Part shown: one piece after another, positions 43,562-51,027 of the stretch
Layout of the letters: each line of letters opens with the position of its first letter
Numbering within the stretch: position 1 is the stretch's first letter
Assembly: GCA_964431805.1 (NCBI GenBank)
Contig: CAYSKV010000001.1
Span: forward strand, 68,979-132,978
Direction of reading: 5' to 3'
From: JACPHD01 sp964431805
GTDB taxonomy: Bacteria; Patescibacteriota; Patescibacteriia; Patescibacteriales; GWC2-42-12
DNA length: 64,000 bases
Translations under genes and position numbers: made by a program
Notes under the pieces: generated by a model
The model's database searches: none
What the model was told of the DNA's origin: nothing
Seen by the model: the letters and a program-made list of their open reading frames with translations, nothing else

Positions 43562-43709
43562 TGCTATAATGTAAAATAGAGTTAAGAGAGGTAGTAAATA
43601 TCTAAAATTTTTAGACTAGCAACAAGAAAATAAATTTATTTTGAATAAACCCACTAAAATTTAAATCAAAAAAGGTATATACATACCAATGAACGGTTTA
43701 AATTTTAGT
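43562..43709 (+). promoter_or_regulatory. Extended -10 promoter and structured leader
   Basis: TGCTATAAT (TATAAT at 43565-43570). About 90 bases on, ACTAAAATTTAAA (43653-43665) pairs perfectly with TTTAAATTTTAGT (43697-43709), enclosing a second hairpin GGTAT (43674-43678)/ATACC (43683-43687). A microprotein ORF starts 15 bases later. This stretch may be a regulated leader or a small RNA. Confidence 0.5.
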
Positions 43710-43723
43710 CCGTAAATAACCTT

Positions 43724-43873
43724 ATGCAAGGAATTTTTAAAACATTGTTTGTTTTGGGAGTAATAGTATTTTGTATAGTAGTTATTGCTTTATTTTTGCT
43801 TTTATTAAAACTTATACTATTATTTAATCCAGAAATAAACATCTTCGGCATGTTAATCCAACCAATGCAATAA
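43724..43873 (+). CDS. Putative 49-residue membrane microprotein
   Basis: ATG at 43724, TAA at 43871-43873. The product is one hydrophobic segment (about residues 5-33, rich in Val, Ile, Leu and Phe) followed by FNPEINIFGMLIQPMQ. There is a promoter-like site upstream and a strong hairpin downstream, which supports a real transcript. No family is recognised and no Shine-Dalgarno sequence is visible, though that is normal here. Confidence 0.5.
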   Translation: MQGIFKTLFVLGVIVFCIVVIALFLLLLKLILLFNPEINIFGMLIQPMQ

Positions 43874-43897
43874 AGTTTTACTTCAAAATACTACCCA

Positions 43898-43927
43898 AGC
43901 GTCGCATAAGTTATATTGTGCGACGCT
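43898..43927 (+). terminator. Hairpin after the microprotein ORF
   Basis: AGCGTCGCA (43898-43906) pairs perfectly with TGCGACGCT (43919-43927) across a 12-base loop. The following ATTATATTT is only partly T-rich, so termination is likely but not certain. Confidence 0.6.
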
Positions 43928-43989
43928 ATTATATTTAAAAAGTATAGTGTTAGCTATACTTCTCTATCAACTTATAACGTTACTAAACT

Positions 43990-44097
43990 TTATTTCTCAT
44001 TTAATATATCTAAAGCTTTCTTATAAAATGGTTTAGATATTTTTTGCGCCTTAGATGATGAGATTCTGTTAAAATAATATTTTAATCTTTTTATCAT
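43990..44097 (-). CDS. Putative 35-residue basic microprotein
   Basis: Minus-strand ORF with ATG at 44095-44097 and TAA at 43990-43992, just after the NERD gene in the same direction. A purine-rich AGAGGGGAG lies about 10 bases before the start, unusual here. The product begins MIKRLKYYFNRISSSKAQK and has a net positive charge. No family is recognised. Short length makes chance likely. Confidence 0.3.
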   Translation of the reverse strand: MIKRLKYYFNRISSSKAQKISKPFYKKALDILNEK

Positions 44098-44117
44098 TTC
44101 TTTGCTTCTCCCCTCTT

Positions 44118-44741
44118 TTACCTTCTTAACTCCCTTGCGCCTTGATTATGTAATTCGCGCATATCTTTATCTAAAATATTTGCATTAGTTAATATTCCAT
44201 AAATTTCATCTCTCTCGGTATCGGAAAAAATGACATTACTAAAACTTTCGATTTTGTTTACGACTTCGAATGTATGTCCAACCGAATCGGTTCCAGATAT
44301 TTTTAATTTATCAGCATCCGGAAAAGCTACTAATGAAAAAATGCGCACATTAGAATATTTTAATTTTAATAGTTCTTCAACTGCTTTTATGTGGGCATAA
44401 TTTTGTCGTAAGGGGTTATAAAATCTTTCTTTGTGATGATATATAACCTGCGTCCAATATTCTTGATTAGCATCTCCAAAAATCCACCCTTGATATGACT
44501 TGGTTTCAATACAAAAAATACCATAATTTGAAACAACAATGTGATCAATCTGAGTTGTGTTAAGCCTACCATTGGACGGCAATAAAAGATCGTTCAAAAC
44601 TTTATAATGAGCTACATCAAGTTGGAGTAATTTTTTAGCAACAAATTTTTCTCCTCTTTGCCCTATCAAATACGGCGACTTCTCAATAACGGAAATTACT
44701 AGAGCTACTACAATAATTAAGAAAATAATAAAATAAATCAT
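44118..44741 (-). CDS. Membrane-anchored NERD domain protein
   Basis: A 207-residue protein with an N-terminal helix (about 2-18) followed by a nuclease-related domain: GQRGEKFVAKKLLQL, TTQIDHIVVSNYGIFCIETKSYQGWIFG and NPLRQNYAHIKAVEELL. The IDH...ETK pattern corresponds to the D/ExK active-site region of restriction-endonuclease-like folds. Function of NERD proteins is not settled; nucleic-acid cleavage is predicted. It lies 11 bases after the HEAAH protein gene. Confidence 0.8.
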   Translation of the reverse strand: MIYFIIFLIIVVALVISVIEKSPYLIGQRGEKFVAKKLLQLDVAHYKVLNDLLLPSNGRLNTTQIDHIVVSNYGIFCIETKSYQGWIFGDANQEYWTQVIYHHKERFYNPLRQNYAHIKAVEELLKLKYSNVRIFSLVAFPDADKLKISGTDSVGHTFEVVNKIESFSNVIFSDTERDEIYGILTNANILDKDMRELHNQGARELRR

Positions 44742-44752
44742 AAAATTTTATG

Positions 44753-45139
44753 TTATTCAAAATACTCCCCCAATATTTTATCTTTTTTAAATTTATTTAT
44801 ATTTCTCGTTACCTGTTTATAAAAAATCGGGTAATGAATTCTTGTTATAATTCTACCCTTAAACCGCGAACGATAAGGCATCTTCTGATGATGCGCGGCT
44901 TCATGAGCTAAAGTTCTTAAAATAGAAGAAATTTTTTTAGGCTTTCTAAATTTTGGAGTAAAAATATCAATCGTAATAAGTCCGGTCTTTAAATTTGTCC
45001 TACCAATTATAAAACCGCGCCTGGTATTAACCTGATCGTCTTTTCGTCGCATCGGCCTAAATTTTAACCTACTAAAGTCAAGTAAATTTAAAGCGTGGTT
45101 GCAAAGATCTTGCACTTTTTGTTCAAAAAAAATTTCCAT
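44753..45139 (-). CDS. Small zinc metalloprotein with HEAAH motif (SprT/WLM-like)
   Basis: A 128-residue protein with LRTLAHEAAHHQK; HEAAH at residues 79-83 is an HExxH zinc-peptidase motif. The small size and basic nature recall SprT-like or WLM-type domains, but the third zinc ligand is not obvious. The product may be a protease or an inactive relative. It is likely co-transcribed with the NERD gene. Confidence 0.6.
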   Translation of the reverse strand: MEIFFEQKVQDLCNHALNLLDFSRLKFRPMRRKDDQVNTRRGFIIGRTNLKTGLITIDIFTPKFRKPKKISSILRTLAHEAAHHQKMPYRSRFKGRIITRIHYPIFYKQVTRNINKFKKDKILGEYFE

Positions 45140-45177
45140 TATTTTATTTTACCATTTATTTTTCAATATCGTCAAAA

Positions 45178-45207
45178 TAAAAAACCCGAGGTAAATTGTA
45201 CCTCGGG
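45178..45207 (-). terminator. Intrinsic terminator of glnA
   Basis: CCCGAGGTA (45185-45193) and TACCTCGGG (45199-45207) form a nine-pair stem over a five-base loop; on the minus strand it is followed by TTTTTTATTTT. Confidence 0.9.
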
Positions 45208-45225
45208 GCTATTATAAATTTCTCA

Positions 45226-46620
45226 TTAAAAATAATTTTTAATATCTTCTGCCGTAATTTCTCTGCAGAATCTTCTCCATTCTTCGTCGCCGAGCTTCAG
45301 TAAAGCATTAATAATAAAGTTTCCCAAACTTGACCTGAGCATCTTGCTGCCCTTCATAAGCAATAAAGCTTCAAGTAAATTACCGGGCAAGCTTAGCACA
45401 CCTTCATGATCTTTATAAAGATTGCGCTTACGACGGCAAGATTTTAGGCGCAGTTTTTCTTTAATGCCCGCTAACCCAGCAGCCAGCATAGCGGCGAACG
45501 CTAAATAAGGATTGCAGGTCGGATCAGGCGCTCGATACTCAACCCTTATCTTATTTGTTCCTTCCGAATGGCCCCTGGCTAAAGCAGTCCTATTAAGCCA
45601 ATCGAAATACACATAAGTAGGCGCTTCTGCATCCGGCACAAGCCGCTTATAAGATATGGGTAAACGATTGGTTATAGCAGTAATATCCCTGGCATATTTT
45701 AACAGCCCGGCAATATAGCTCTCGCCCAACATCGACAGACAGTTCTTCCTTCTTTTGTCAAAGAAAATGTTCTTTGTTTCTTCGATTAACTCACCTTTTA
45801 CTACCCGGCTGATAACTGCAGCGAGATTCTGATGCACATGCATACCGCTGCCATTTACATCTGCTTTAAATTTAGGTATAAAAGAAACTCGAAAACCATA
45901 CTTTTTGGCAATGGCTTCGACAACATACTTTATAGTCATCACACCATCAGCAATAGCCATAATATCCCCATGGCCAAAACCAATCTCATGCTGAAAGTCG
46001 GTCACTTCAGTATGGTATTTTTCTTTCTTCAAACCCATTACGCCCAGAAATTCAAGCATTTCCTTTAAAGCTTTATCTTCTCTTTCTTTAGGAGAAATGA
46101 AATAATGATTATTCTTTATTAGTGGGTCAAGATAAATTTTTAAATAATCATATTCTTCAGGCACAAGCAAAAATTCAACTTCCGGCGCAAAATGAGCTTT
46201 TATTTTCTTGACGGTGGCTTTAGGATAGCGCCGCTGAACTTCTTTTTTCAGCGTTTTATTCATCTTTTTTGTCAGGCTTCTTAATACACCCCTAGGACAT
46301 GCCTCAAAAGGTTCTAGAGGTGCTCCTTGTTTCTTCGGGGGGTAATAAATGTCGCATATTACCCTAGCAGTATCGGGAAGCCAAGGGATAGGGCAAAATG
46401 TAGAAAGATCTGGTACCAAAACCATATCGCTTTCGGTCGGCGGTATGATCTTACCAAAAACTGATGATCCATCGACGCTGGTTGTTCCTGTACCCAACAA
46501 TTGTTCCGCCGTTACTGTAACTTCCCTAATATTACCCTGGATATCCGTAAATTGACATTTAATAAATCTAATTTGCGGATATTTTATTAAAATCTCTGCC
46601 AAATTAATTTTTTGTGCCAT
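45226..46620 (-). CDS. glnA: Glutamine synthetase
   Basis: A 464-residue type I glutamine synthetase, ATP-dependent ammonia assimilation. Clear blocks: DGSSVFGKIIPPTESDMVL, the metal-binding HFAPEVEF, NGSGMHVHQNL, NRLPISYKRLVPDAEAP and RVEYRAPDPTCNPYLAFAAMLAAG. One active-site region reads HEIGFGHGD where HExxxGQxE is usual, so a Gln and a metal-binding Glu are changed to His and Asp. The gene has AAGGAGG about 12 bases before ATG and less AT-rich codons than its neighbours, suggesting acquisition. Its own terminator follows. Confidence 0.9.
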   Translation of the reverse strand: MAQKINLAEILIKYPQIRFIKCQFTDIQGNIREVTVTAEQLLGTGTTSVDGSSVFGKIIPPTESDMVLVPDLSTFCPIPWLPDTARVICDIYYPPKKQGAPLEPFEACPRGVLRSLTKKMNKTLKKEVQRRYPKATVKKIKAHFAPEVEFLLVPEEYDYLKIYLDPLIKNNHYFISPKEREDKALKEMLEFLGVMGLKKEKYHTEVTDFQHEIGFGHGDIMAIADGVMTIKYVVEAIAKKYGFRVSFIPKFKADVNGSGMHVHQNLAAVISRVVKGELIEETKNIFFDKRRKNCLSMLGESYIAGLLKYARDITAITNRLPISYKRLVPDAEAPTYVYFDWLNRTALARGHSEGTNKIRVEYRAPDPTCNPYLAFAAMLAAGLAGIKEKLRLKSCRRKRNLYKDHEGVLSLPGNLLEALLLMKGSKMLRSSLGNFIINALLKLGDEEWRRFCREITAEDIKNYF

Positions 46621-46741
46621 AATCCCCCTTTTCCTCCTTATCCGGAATCTAATATTTTTATTAATATTTATTGTTTTAAAAGATCACTCATCCTCCAAAG
46701 CACGACCCTTAATCTTACTATATATTTTAAAAAAGTAAAGC

Positions 46742-48013
46742 TTACGGCAAATACTCTAATGGATTAACCGGAATGCCGTTTAAACGAACTTCAAAGTGCA
46801 AATGAGGCCCGGTTGTGAGAGAACCAGCTCCGTTTGTGCCCGGCATACCACCTGAAAGGCCGATAGTTTGCCCTTGGACGACATATTCGTCTGGTTGTAC
46901 ATATATTTTAGATACATGGCCGTAAACCGTGGCCAAACCGTCGCCGTGGACTATCATAATATAGCTATAACCTTTACCAGCATTTTTAGCTATAGCGACA
47001 TAGCCCGAAGCCGCGGCTCTTAAAGTACTGCCTTGAGCCGCTCTAATATCAATGGCCGGATGTTCAAAAATATAACGATAAGGATAGTCGGGATCATGAA
47101 AAGTCGCCATGACCATATTTTTTGTTACCGGCCAAATAAAACCAGCGTCATTAAATTCTAACTTTTCTCCAGAAAGTTTTGATAATTTAGCTCTCATGGC
47201 CCTCTCTAAGCTTACAATATTAGACTCGGCTTGCTGTTGTTCTTGTTTAGCTAATTTTAATAATCTTTGATACTCTCTTTCCGAAGATCTCGTCTGATCT
47301 AAAAGATATGATTTATTTTCCTGCTCTGAAGCTAAACCAACTTTTTTATTTTCAAGATCTACTTTTAGCCCGGATAACTCCCTTTTCTTTTCAGTTAAAC
47401 TTTTTTGCTGATCTTCTAAATCTTTTTTATATTGTTTTATAGTTTCAAGGCTAGAAGCTATTTCTTTATTTATATCTTCTAAATATTTAACTTGGCTGAC
47501 AAAATCATTTAGGGTGCCATTAATCAGTAATATTTCTAAAGTAGATTTATTGTCTTGCTCTTGCATTAATCTAAGGACTGAGGAAATATGCTCTTTTTGT
47601 TTTAAAATTTGCTCATCCTTAGTTTTTATTTCAAGATTGACTTTATCTATTTCTAAATTAGTTCGATCAATTTCAATTTGCGCGCTTTCAATATCTAAAG
47701 CGGCTTTAGCTAAACGATTTTCCAAAATAGCTAATTGATTATTTAAACTGGCTTTTTCACTCTGCTTTTGCTTAATCAAACCCTCATAAACAGCTTGCTG
47801 TTCTTGTATCTTCTTTATTCTGTCTTGCTGAGCTTGAATATCTTGATTTATCTGCTTAATCTCATCATTATTATCAATCACAACCTGCCCATAAGAAAAA
47901 TTAGACGCATTTAAAAATAGGCCTAAAAATAATATAGGTATGATTAACTTAATAATTTTCTTTACCCCATTAAATTTTATATTTTCCATAATTTTAAACC
48001 CGCTAAATAACAT
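46742..48013 (-). CDS. M23 family murein endopeptidase with coiled coil (EnvC-like)
   Basis: A 423-residue exported protein. Signal peptide or anchor at about residues 19-40 (IIKLIIPILFLGLFLNASNF), a long coiled coil (about 48-280), then a LytM/M23 domain. Zinc ligands are intact: H318-x3-D322 and the HLH of GPHLHFEV near 402; HGDGLATVYGH is also present. A start at the second ATG (47989) is equally likely. It should cut peptidoglycan cross-links or activate other hydrolases during division or growth. Confidence 0.85.
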   Translation of the reverse strand: MLFSGFKIMENIKFNGVKKIIKLIIPILFLGLFLNASNFSYGQVVIDNNDEIKQINQDIQAQQDRIKKIQEQQAVYEGLIKQKQSEKASLNNQLAILENRLAKAALDIESAQIEIDRTNLEIDKVNLEIKTKDEQILKQKEHISSVLRLMQEQDNKSTLEILLINGTLNDFVSQVKYLEDINKEIASSLETIKQYKKDLEDQQKSLTEKKRELSGLKVDLENKKVGLASEQENKSYLLDQTRSSEREYQRLLKLAKQEQQQAESNIVSLERAMRAKLSKLSGEKLEFNDAGFIWPVTKNMVMATFHDPDYPYRYIFEHPAIDIRAAQGSTLRAAASGYVAIAKNAGKGYSYIMIVHGDGLATVYGHVSKIYVQPDEYVVQGQTIGLSGGMPGTNGAGSLTTGPHLHFEVRLNGIPVNPLEYLP

Positions 48014-48100
48014 ATGTGGACTATTACTATTTTAACTAATTAAATTAGTAATTATTTAACGGGGTGAATAATATTATTATAACATTTTTTATACAATTTA

Positions 48101-48126
48101 AAAAGCGGTGTAAAAAACCCGCTTTT
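48101..48126 (-). terminator. Terminator-like hairpin after gltX
   Basis: AAAAGCGG (48101-48108) pairs with CCGCTTTT (48119-48126); on the minus strand TTTAAATT follows. Confidence 0.65.
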
Positions 48127-48146
48127 AAAAACTACTGTATAATAAA

Positions 48147-49640
48147 CTATAACTTTTTTATGGCCTGATTAATTCTTTTTAAGCTTTCTGGCTTGCCTAA
48201 AACTTCGGCGACTTCAAACGGCCCGGGGCTAGCCTGAAGCCCGGTTAAAGCTACGCGCGTCGGCCAAAGATAATCACCTACTTTTAATTCTTTTTCTTTT
48301 AAATAATCTATAATATCTTTTTCAATATTTTCTTTAAGCCAATCGCTATCCGAAATTTTTTCTAATAAATCATAAACAACTTGTAAATTTTCTTTAACCT
48401 GTTTTTCGTCTAACTTTTTCCAAATTAACAATTTTTTTTCATAATCCAATTCGTCCACAAAGAAAAATTTGGTTGACTCCCCTATTTCTGATAATTTTTT
48501 TAATCTTTCCTGTTCTAGTCCTATAGCTTTTTCTATAAAATCAATGGATTGTTTTTTATTATTTTTTGCTAACTTTAAATTTTCGCCCATAAACGGCAAA
48601 CATAATTTAGCTAATTTTTCTATCGATATTTGCCTAATATAATAACCGTTAAAATAATCTAATTTTTCTATGTCGAAAATCGCTGGGCTAATCCCCATGT
48701 CTTTATAATCAAAATATTCAACCATTTGTTCAAGGCTTAATATTTCATCTTTTTTATCTTTCGGAGCTTTAGCTGAAGCCGACGGATGCCAACCTTGCAA
48801 AACGCAAAAATTTAATAAAGCTTCTGGTAAGTAACCTTTGGCGCGATAATCTTCAACTGCCACATCGCCCTGACGCTTGCTTAATTTACCACCTTCTTTG
48901 TTTAGAGTAAGCGGTAAATGAATAAATTTAGGCGCTTCCCAACCAAAAGCCTGATATAATAAAATATTTTTAGGAAAACTAGACAACCATTCATCGCCGC
49001 GTAAAACATGGCTTATTTTCATTAAATGATCATCAACTACGTTAGCGAACTGATAAGTCGGCATGCCGTCTGATTTTATTAAAACTTGATCTTCTAAATC
49101 GGCTACTGCGAATTTAATATCACCGCGTAGTTCATCGTGAACTATAACTTCACCATCTAGCGGCATTTTTTGCCTAATAACAAATTTTTCTCCAGCCTTA
49201 ATTCTCTTTTCAACTTCTTCTCTACTGAGCTCACGACAAGCGCGATCGTAGCGCGGAGGTCTCTTTTCGGCCTGTTGCGCTTCTCTCATCTTAGTTAATC
49301 TTTCCGGGGTGCAAAAACAATGATAAGCTTCGCCTTTTTTTAGAAGAATTTCCGTATATTCTTTATAAATTTCAATTCTTTCTGATTGAGTATATGGCCC
49401 GAATTCTCCGCCAATATGGGGCCCTTCGTCAAATTTTATGCCTATCCAATCTAAAATATTTATTAAACCCTCAACCGCGCCTTCCACTTCTCTTTTTTGA
49501 TCAGTATCTTCAATTCTTAAAATTAATTTTCCACACAAAGTTTTAGCTATTAAATAATCAAACAAAACAGTTCTTAAACTACCGATATGCAAAAAACCGG
49601 TTGGTGATGGCGCAAAACGTAAACGAATATTTGTTGACAT
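48147..49640 (-). CDS. gltX: Glutamyl-tRNA synthetase
   Basis: A 497-residue class I synthetase. RFAPSPTGFLHIGSLRT holds the HIGH-type motif (H18-IGS) and KLSKRQGD near residue 251 is the KMSKS-type motif; RIEDTDQKR is the Glu-specific block. The alpha-helical anticodon-binding domain fills the C-terminus. No GlnRS is seen, so it may be non-discriminating and depend on an amidotransferase elsewhere. Confidence 0.94.
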   Translation of the reverse strand: MSTNIRLRFAPSPTGFLHIGSLRTVLFDYLIAKTLCGKLILRIEDTDQKREVEGAVEGLINILDWIGIKFDEGPHIGGEFGPYTQSERIEIYKEYTEILLKKGEAYHCFCTPERLTKMREAQQAEKRPPRYDRACRELSREEVEKRIKAGEKFVIRQKMPLDGEVIVHDELRGDIKFAVADLEDQVLIKSDGMPTYQFANVVDDHLMKISHVLRGDEWLSSFPKNILLYQAFGWEAPKFIHLPLTLNKEGGKLSKRQGDVAVEDYRAKGYLPEALLNFCVLQGWHPSASAKAPKDKKDEILSLEQMVEYFDYKDMGISPAIFDIEKLDYFNGYYIRQISIEKLAKLCLPFMGENLKLAKNNKKQSIDFIEKAIGLEQERLKKLSEIGESTKFFFVDELDYEKKLLIWKKLDEKQVKENLQVVYDLLEKISDSDWLKENIEKDIIDYLKEKELKVGDYLWPTRVALTGLQASPGPFEVAEVLGKPESLKRINQAIKKL

Positions 49641-49646
49641 ATGTAT

Positions 49647-50417
49647 TTATCTTATCATTTCCGCAAAAATGCTTTTAATTTTTTGATCATGCGACCAGCC
49701 AATTACTCTTTTTAAAAGCACTTCGCGACCATTACGGTAATTTTTATTAAGTTCTTTACCGACCCTAATAATAGACTTTTCTAAATTTTTATCTTTTATC
49801 TTAGCTTGATTATATAAGTTTGACAGAAAATAGCAACGGTTAGCGCTAATAAGCGGCCTACCTTTAGAATTAATTTTATAGCCTACCCAAGCTTTAATAC
49901 TTTTCTGATTTTTCGTTAAAGATAATAAAGTGCGTCTCATGCCGTCAAAAACTCTAAAATTATCGCCTACTTTATAAACTAAAATCGGAAAATTGTCCCT
50001 TTCTTTGTGCGCGCCAAAACCGGTTTTAATAAAATCCTCTCGCATGGCTTTATTAATTTTCCAAGCCTTAGCGAAAGCTAACGGATTACGGTTAAATTTT
50101 TTTATAATATACTTATCAATTACCGGCGACATACCGGTTAAGTAAATTTTTTCTAATGGGATATTTTTTAGTTTCCATTGATATTTATCATCAGACAAAA
50201 CAGCAAAAACCTGCTTTAATTTCCAACCTTCGGAAATCGCGGCCAGTAAATTCCAAAACGACGTCTCCCCTTCCCTTATATTTAAATTATCAATTGACTT
50301 ATCAATTTTTTTATAAAATTTTTCATCTTTAATATCGGAAAAAATTTTTCTAAATTCATTCTTTAAGTATTGCTTAGCGATTATTAAAGAATTTTTTGAA
50401 GGGGTATATTTTAACAT
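49647..50417 (-). CDS. Hypothetical protein with a ParB/sulfiredoxin-like motif
   Basis: A 256-residue basic protein. FPILVYKVGDNFRVFDGMRRTLLSLTKNQKSIKAWVGY (two parts: DNFRVFDGMRR and SIKAWVGY) resembles the ParB N-terminal fold, where the DGxRR block binds a nucleotide. The rest has no family I know. It lies six bases before gltX on the minus strand. A role in DNA or nucleotide handling is possible but unproven. Confidence 0.5.
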   Translation of the reverse strand: MLKYTPSKNSLIIAKQYLKNEFRKIFSDIKDEKFYKKIDKSIDNLNIREGETSFWNLLAAISEGWKLKQVFAVLSDDKYQWKLKNIPLEKIYLTGMSPVIDKYIIKKFNRNPLAFAKAWKINKAMREDFIKTGFGAHKERDNFPILVYKVGDNFRVFDGMRRTLLSLTKNQKSIKAWVGYKINSKGRPLISANRCYFLSNLYNQAKIKDKNLEKSIIRVGKELNKNYRNGREVLLKRVIGWSHDQKIKSIFAEMIR

Positions 50418-50445
50418 ATGATTAAAATTTATTTTTAAATTTTAA

Positions 50446-50703
50446 CTACTTTATGAATAGCCCACAATAACATCTACCGTCTTTTTTAATTTCTTCTTTA
50501 TGATAAGCGCAAGGGCAAACTTTTTTTAAATCTTCTTCTTCGTCTCCGCTTAACCTTCTGCAAGGGCAATATTTTTTGCCATTTTTCTTTTCGTTAGCTA
50601 ATAATCCATTTATTACTCTTTCGACGGTCTTTCTATCCGGGTTTAGCTGAAAACCATTTTGTTTAGCATATTCTGAATAATTTTTTATCATTTCTTCCAT
50701 CAT
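50446..50703 (-). CDS. Ferredoxin:thioredoxin reductase catalytic chain-like protein
   Basis: An 85-residue protein with six Cys in three CxC pairs: C46/C48 (YCPCRR), C63/C65 (VCPCAY) and C78/C80 (RCYCGLF). This is the CPC...CPC...CxC pattern of the FTR catalytic chain, which holds a 4Fe-4S cluster and a redox-active disulfide. Spacings are near but not equal to the plant form. It starts one base after thioredoxin, so the two are co-translated and likely partners. No FTR variable chain or ferredoxin is in the window. Confidence 0.8.
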   Translation of the reverse strand: MMEEMIKNYSEYAKQNGFQLNPDRKTVERVINGLLANEKKNGKKYCPCRRLSGDEEEDLKKVCPCAYHKEEIKKDGRCYCGLFIK

Positions 50704-50704
50704 A

Positions 50705-51025
50705 TTAATTCAAATTTTTTTCTAGCCATTCCTTAATGCTAGCTTCGGGCATAAAACCAGTAAAATTACTTACCGGTTTGCCATCTTTAAATAAAACTAC
50801 CATCGGAATGCGATCAACTTGAAACTTTCCGGCGTTTATTTGATTATCATCAACGTTAGCTTTTAATAGAACAATTTTTTCTTTAAATTCTTTTTCTAAT
50901 TTTTCTAAAATCGGAGCGAGCATTAAACAGGGCTCGCACCAAGTCGCATAAAAATCAACTAAAGCCATTTTATCCGTTATTTGAATTTCTTTTTCAAAAT
51001 TTTCATCAGTTAAAATAATAGGCAT
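50705..51025 (-). CDS. trxA: Thioredoxin
   Basis: A 106-residue thioredoxin with active site WCEPC (C30, C33) in VDFYATWCEPCLML, a cis-Pro in RIPMVVLFKDGK and the C-terminal GFMPEASIKEWL. The usual WCGPC has Glu instead of Gly, which may shift the redox potential. It is cytoplasmic, without a signal peptide. It sits between the WecG-Nudix fusion (two bases away) and the FTR-like gene. Confidence 0.9.
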   Translation of the reverse strand: MPIILTDENFEKEIQITDKMALVDFYATWCEPCLMLAPILEKLEKEFKEKIVLLKANVDDNQINAGKFQVDRIPMVVLFKDGKPVSNFTGFMPEASIKEWLEKNLN

Positions 51026-51027
51026 AT

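Noticed and set aside
43494..44117. tRNA or other stable RNA gene
   Set aside because: No T-loop GTTCRA or cloverleaf arms could be found; only the described hairpins.
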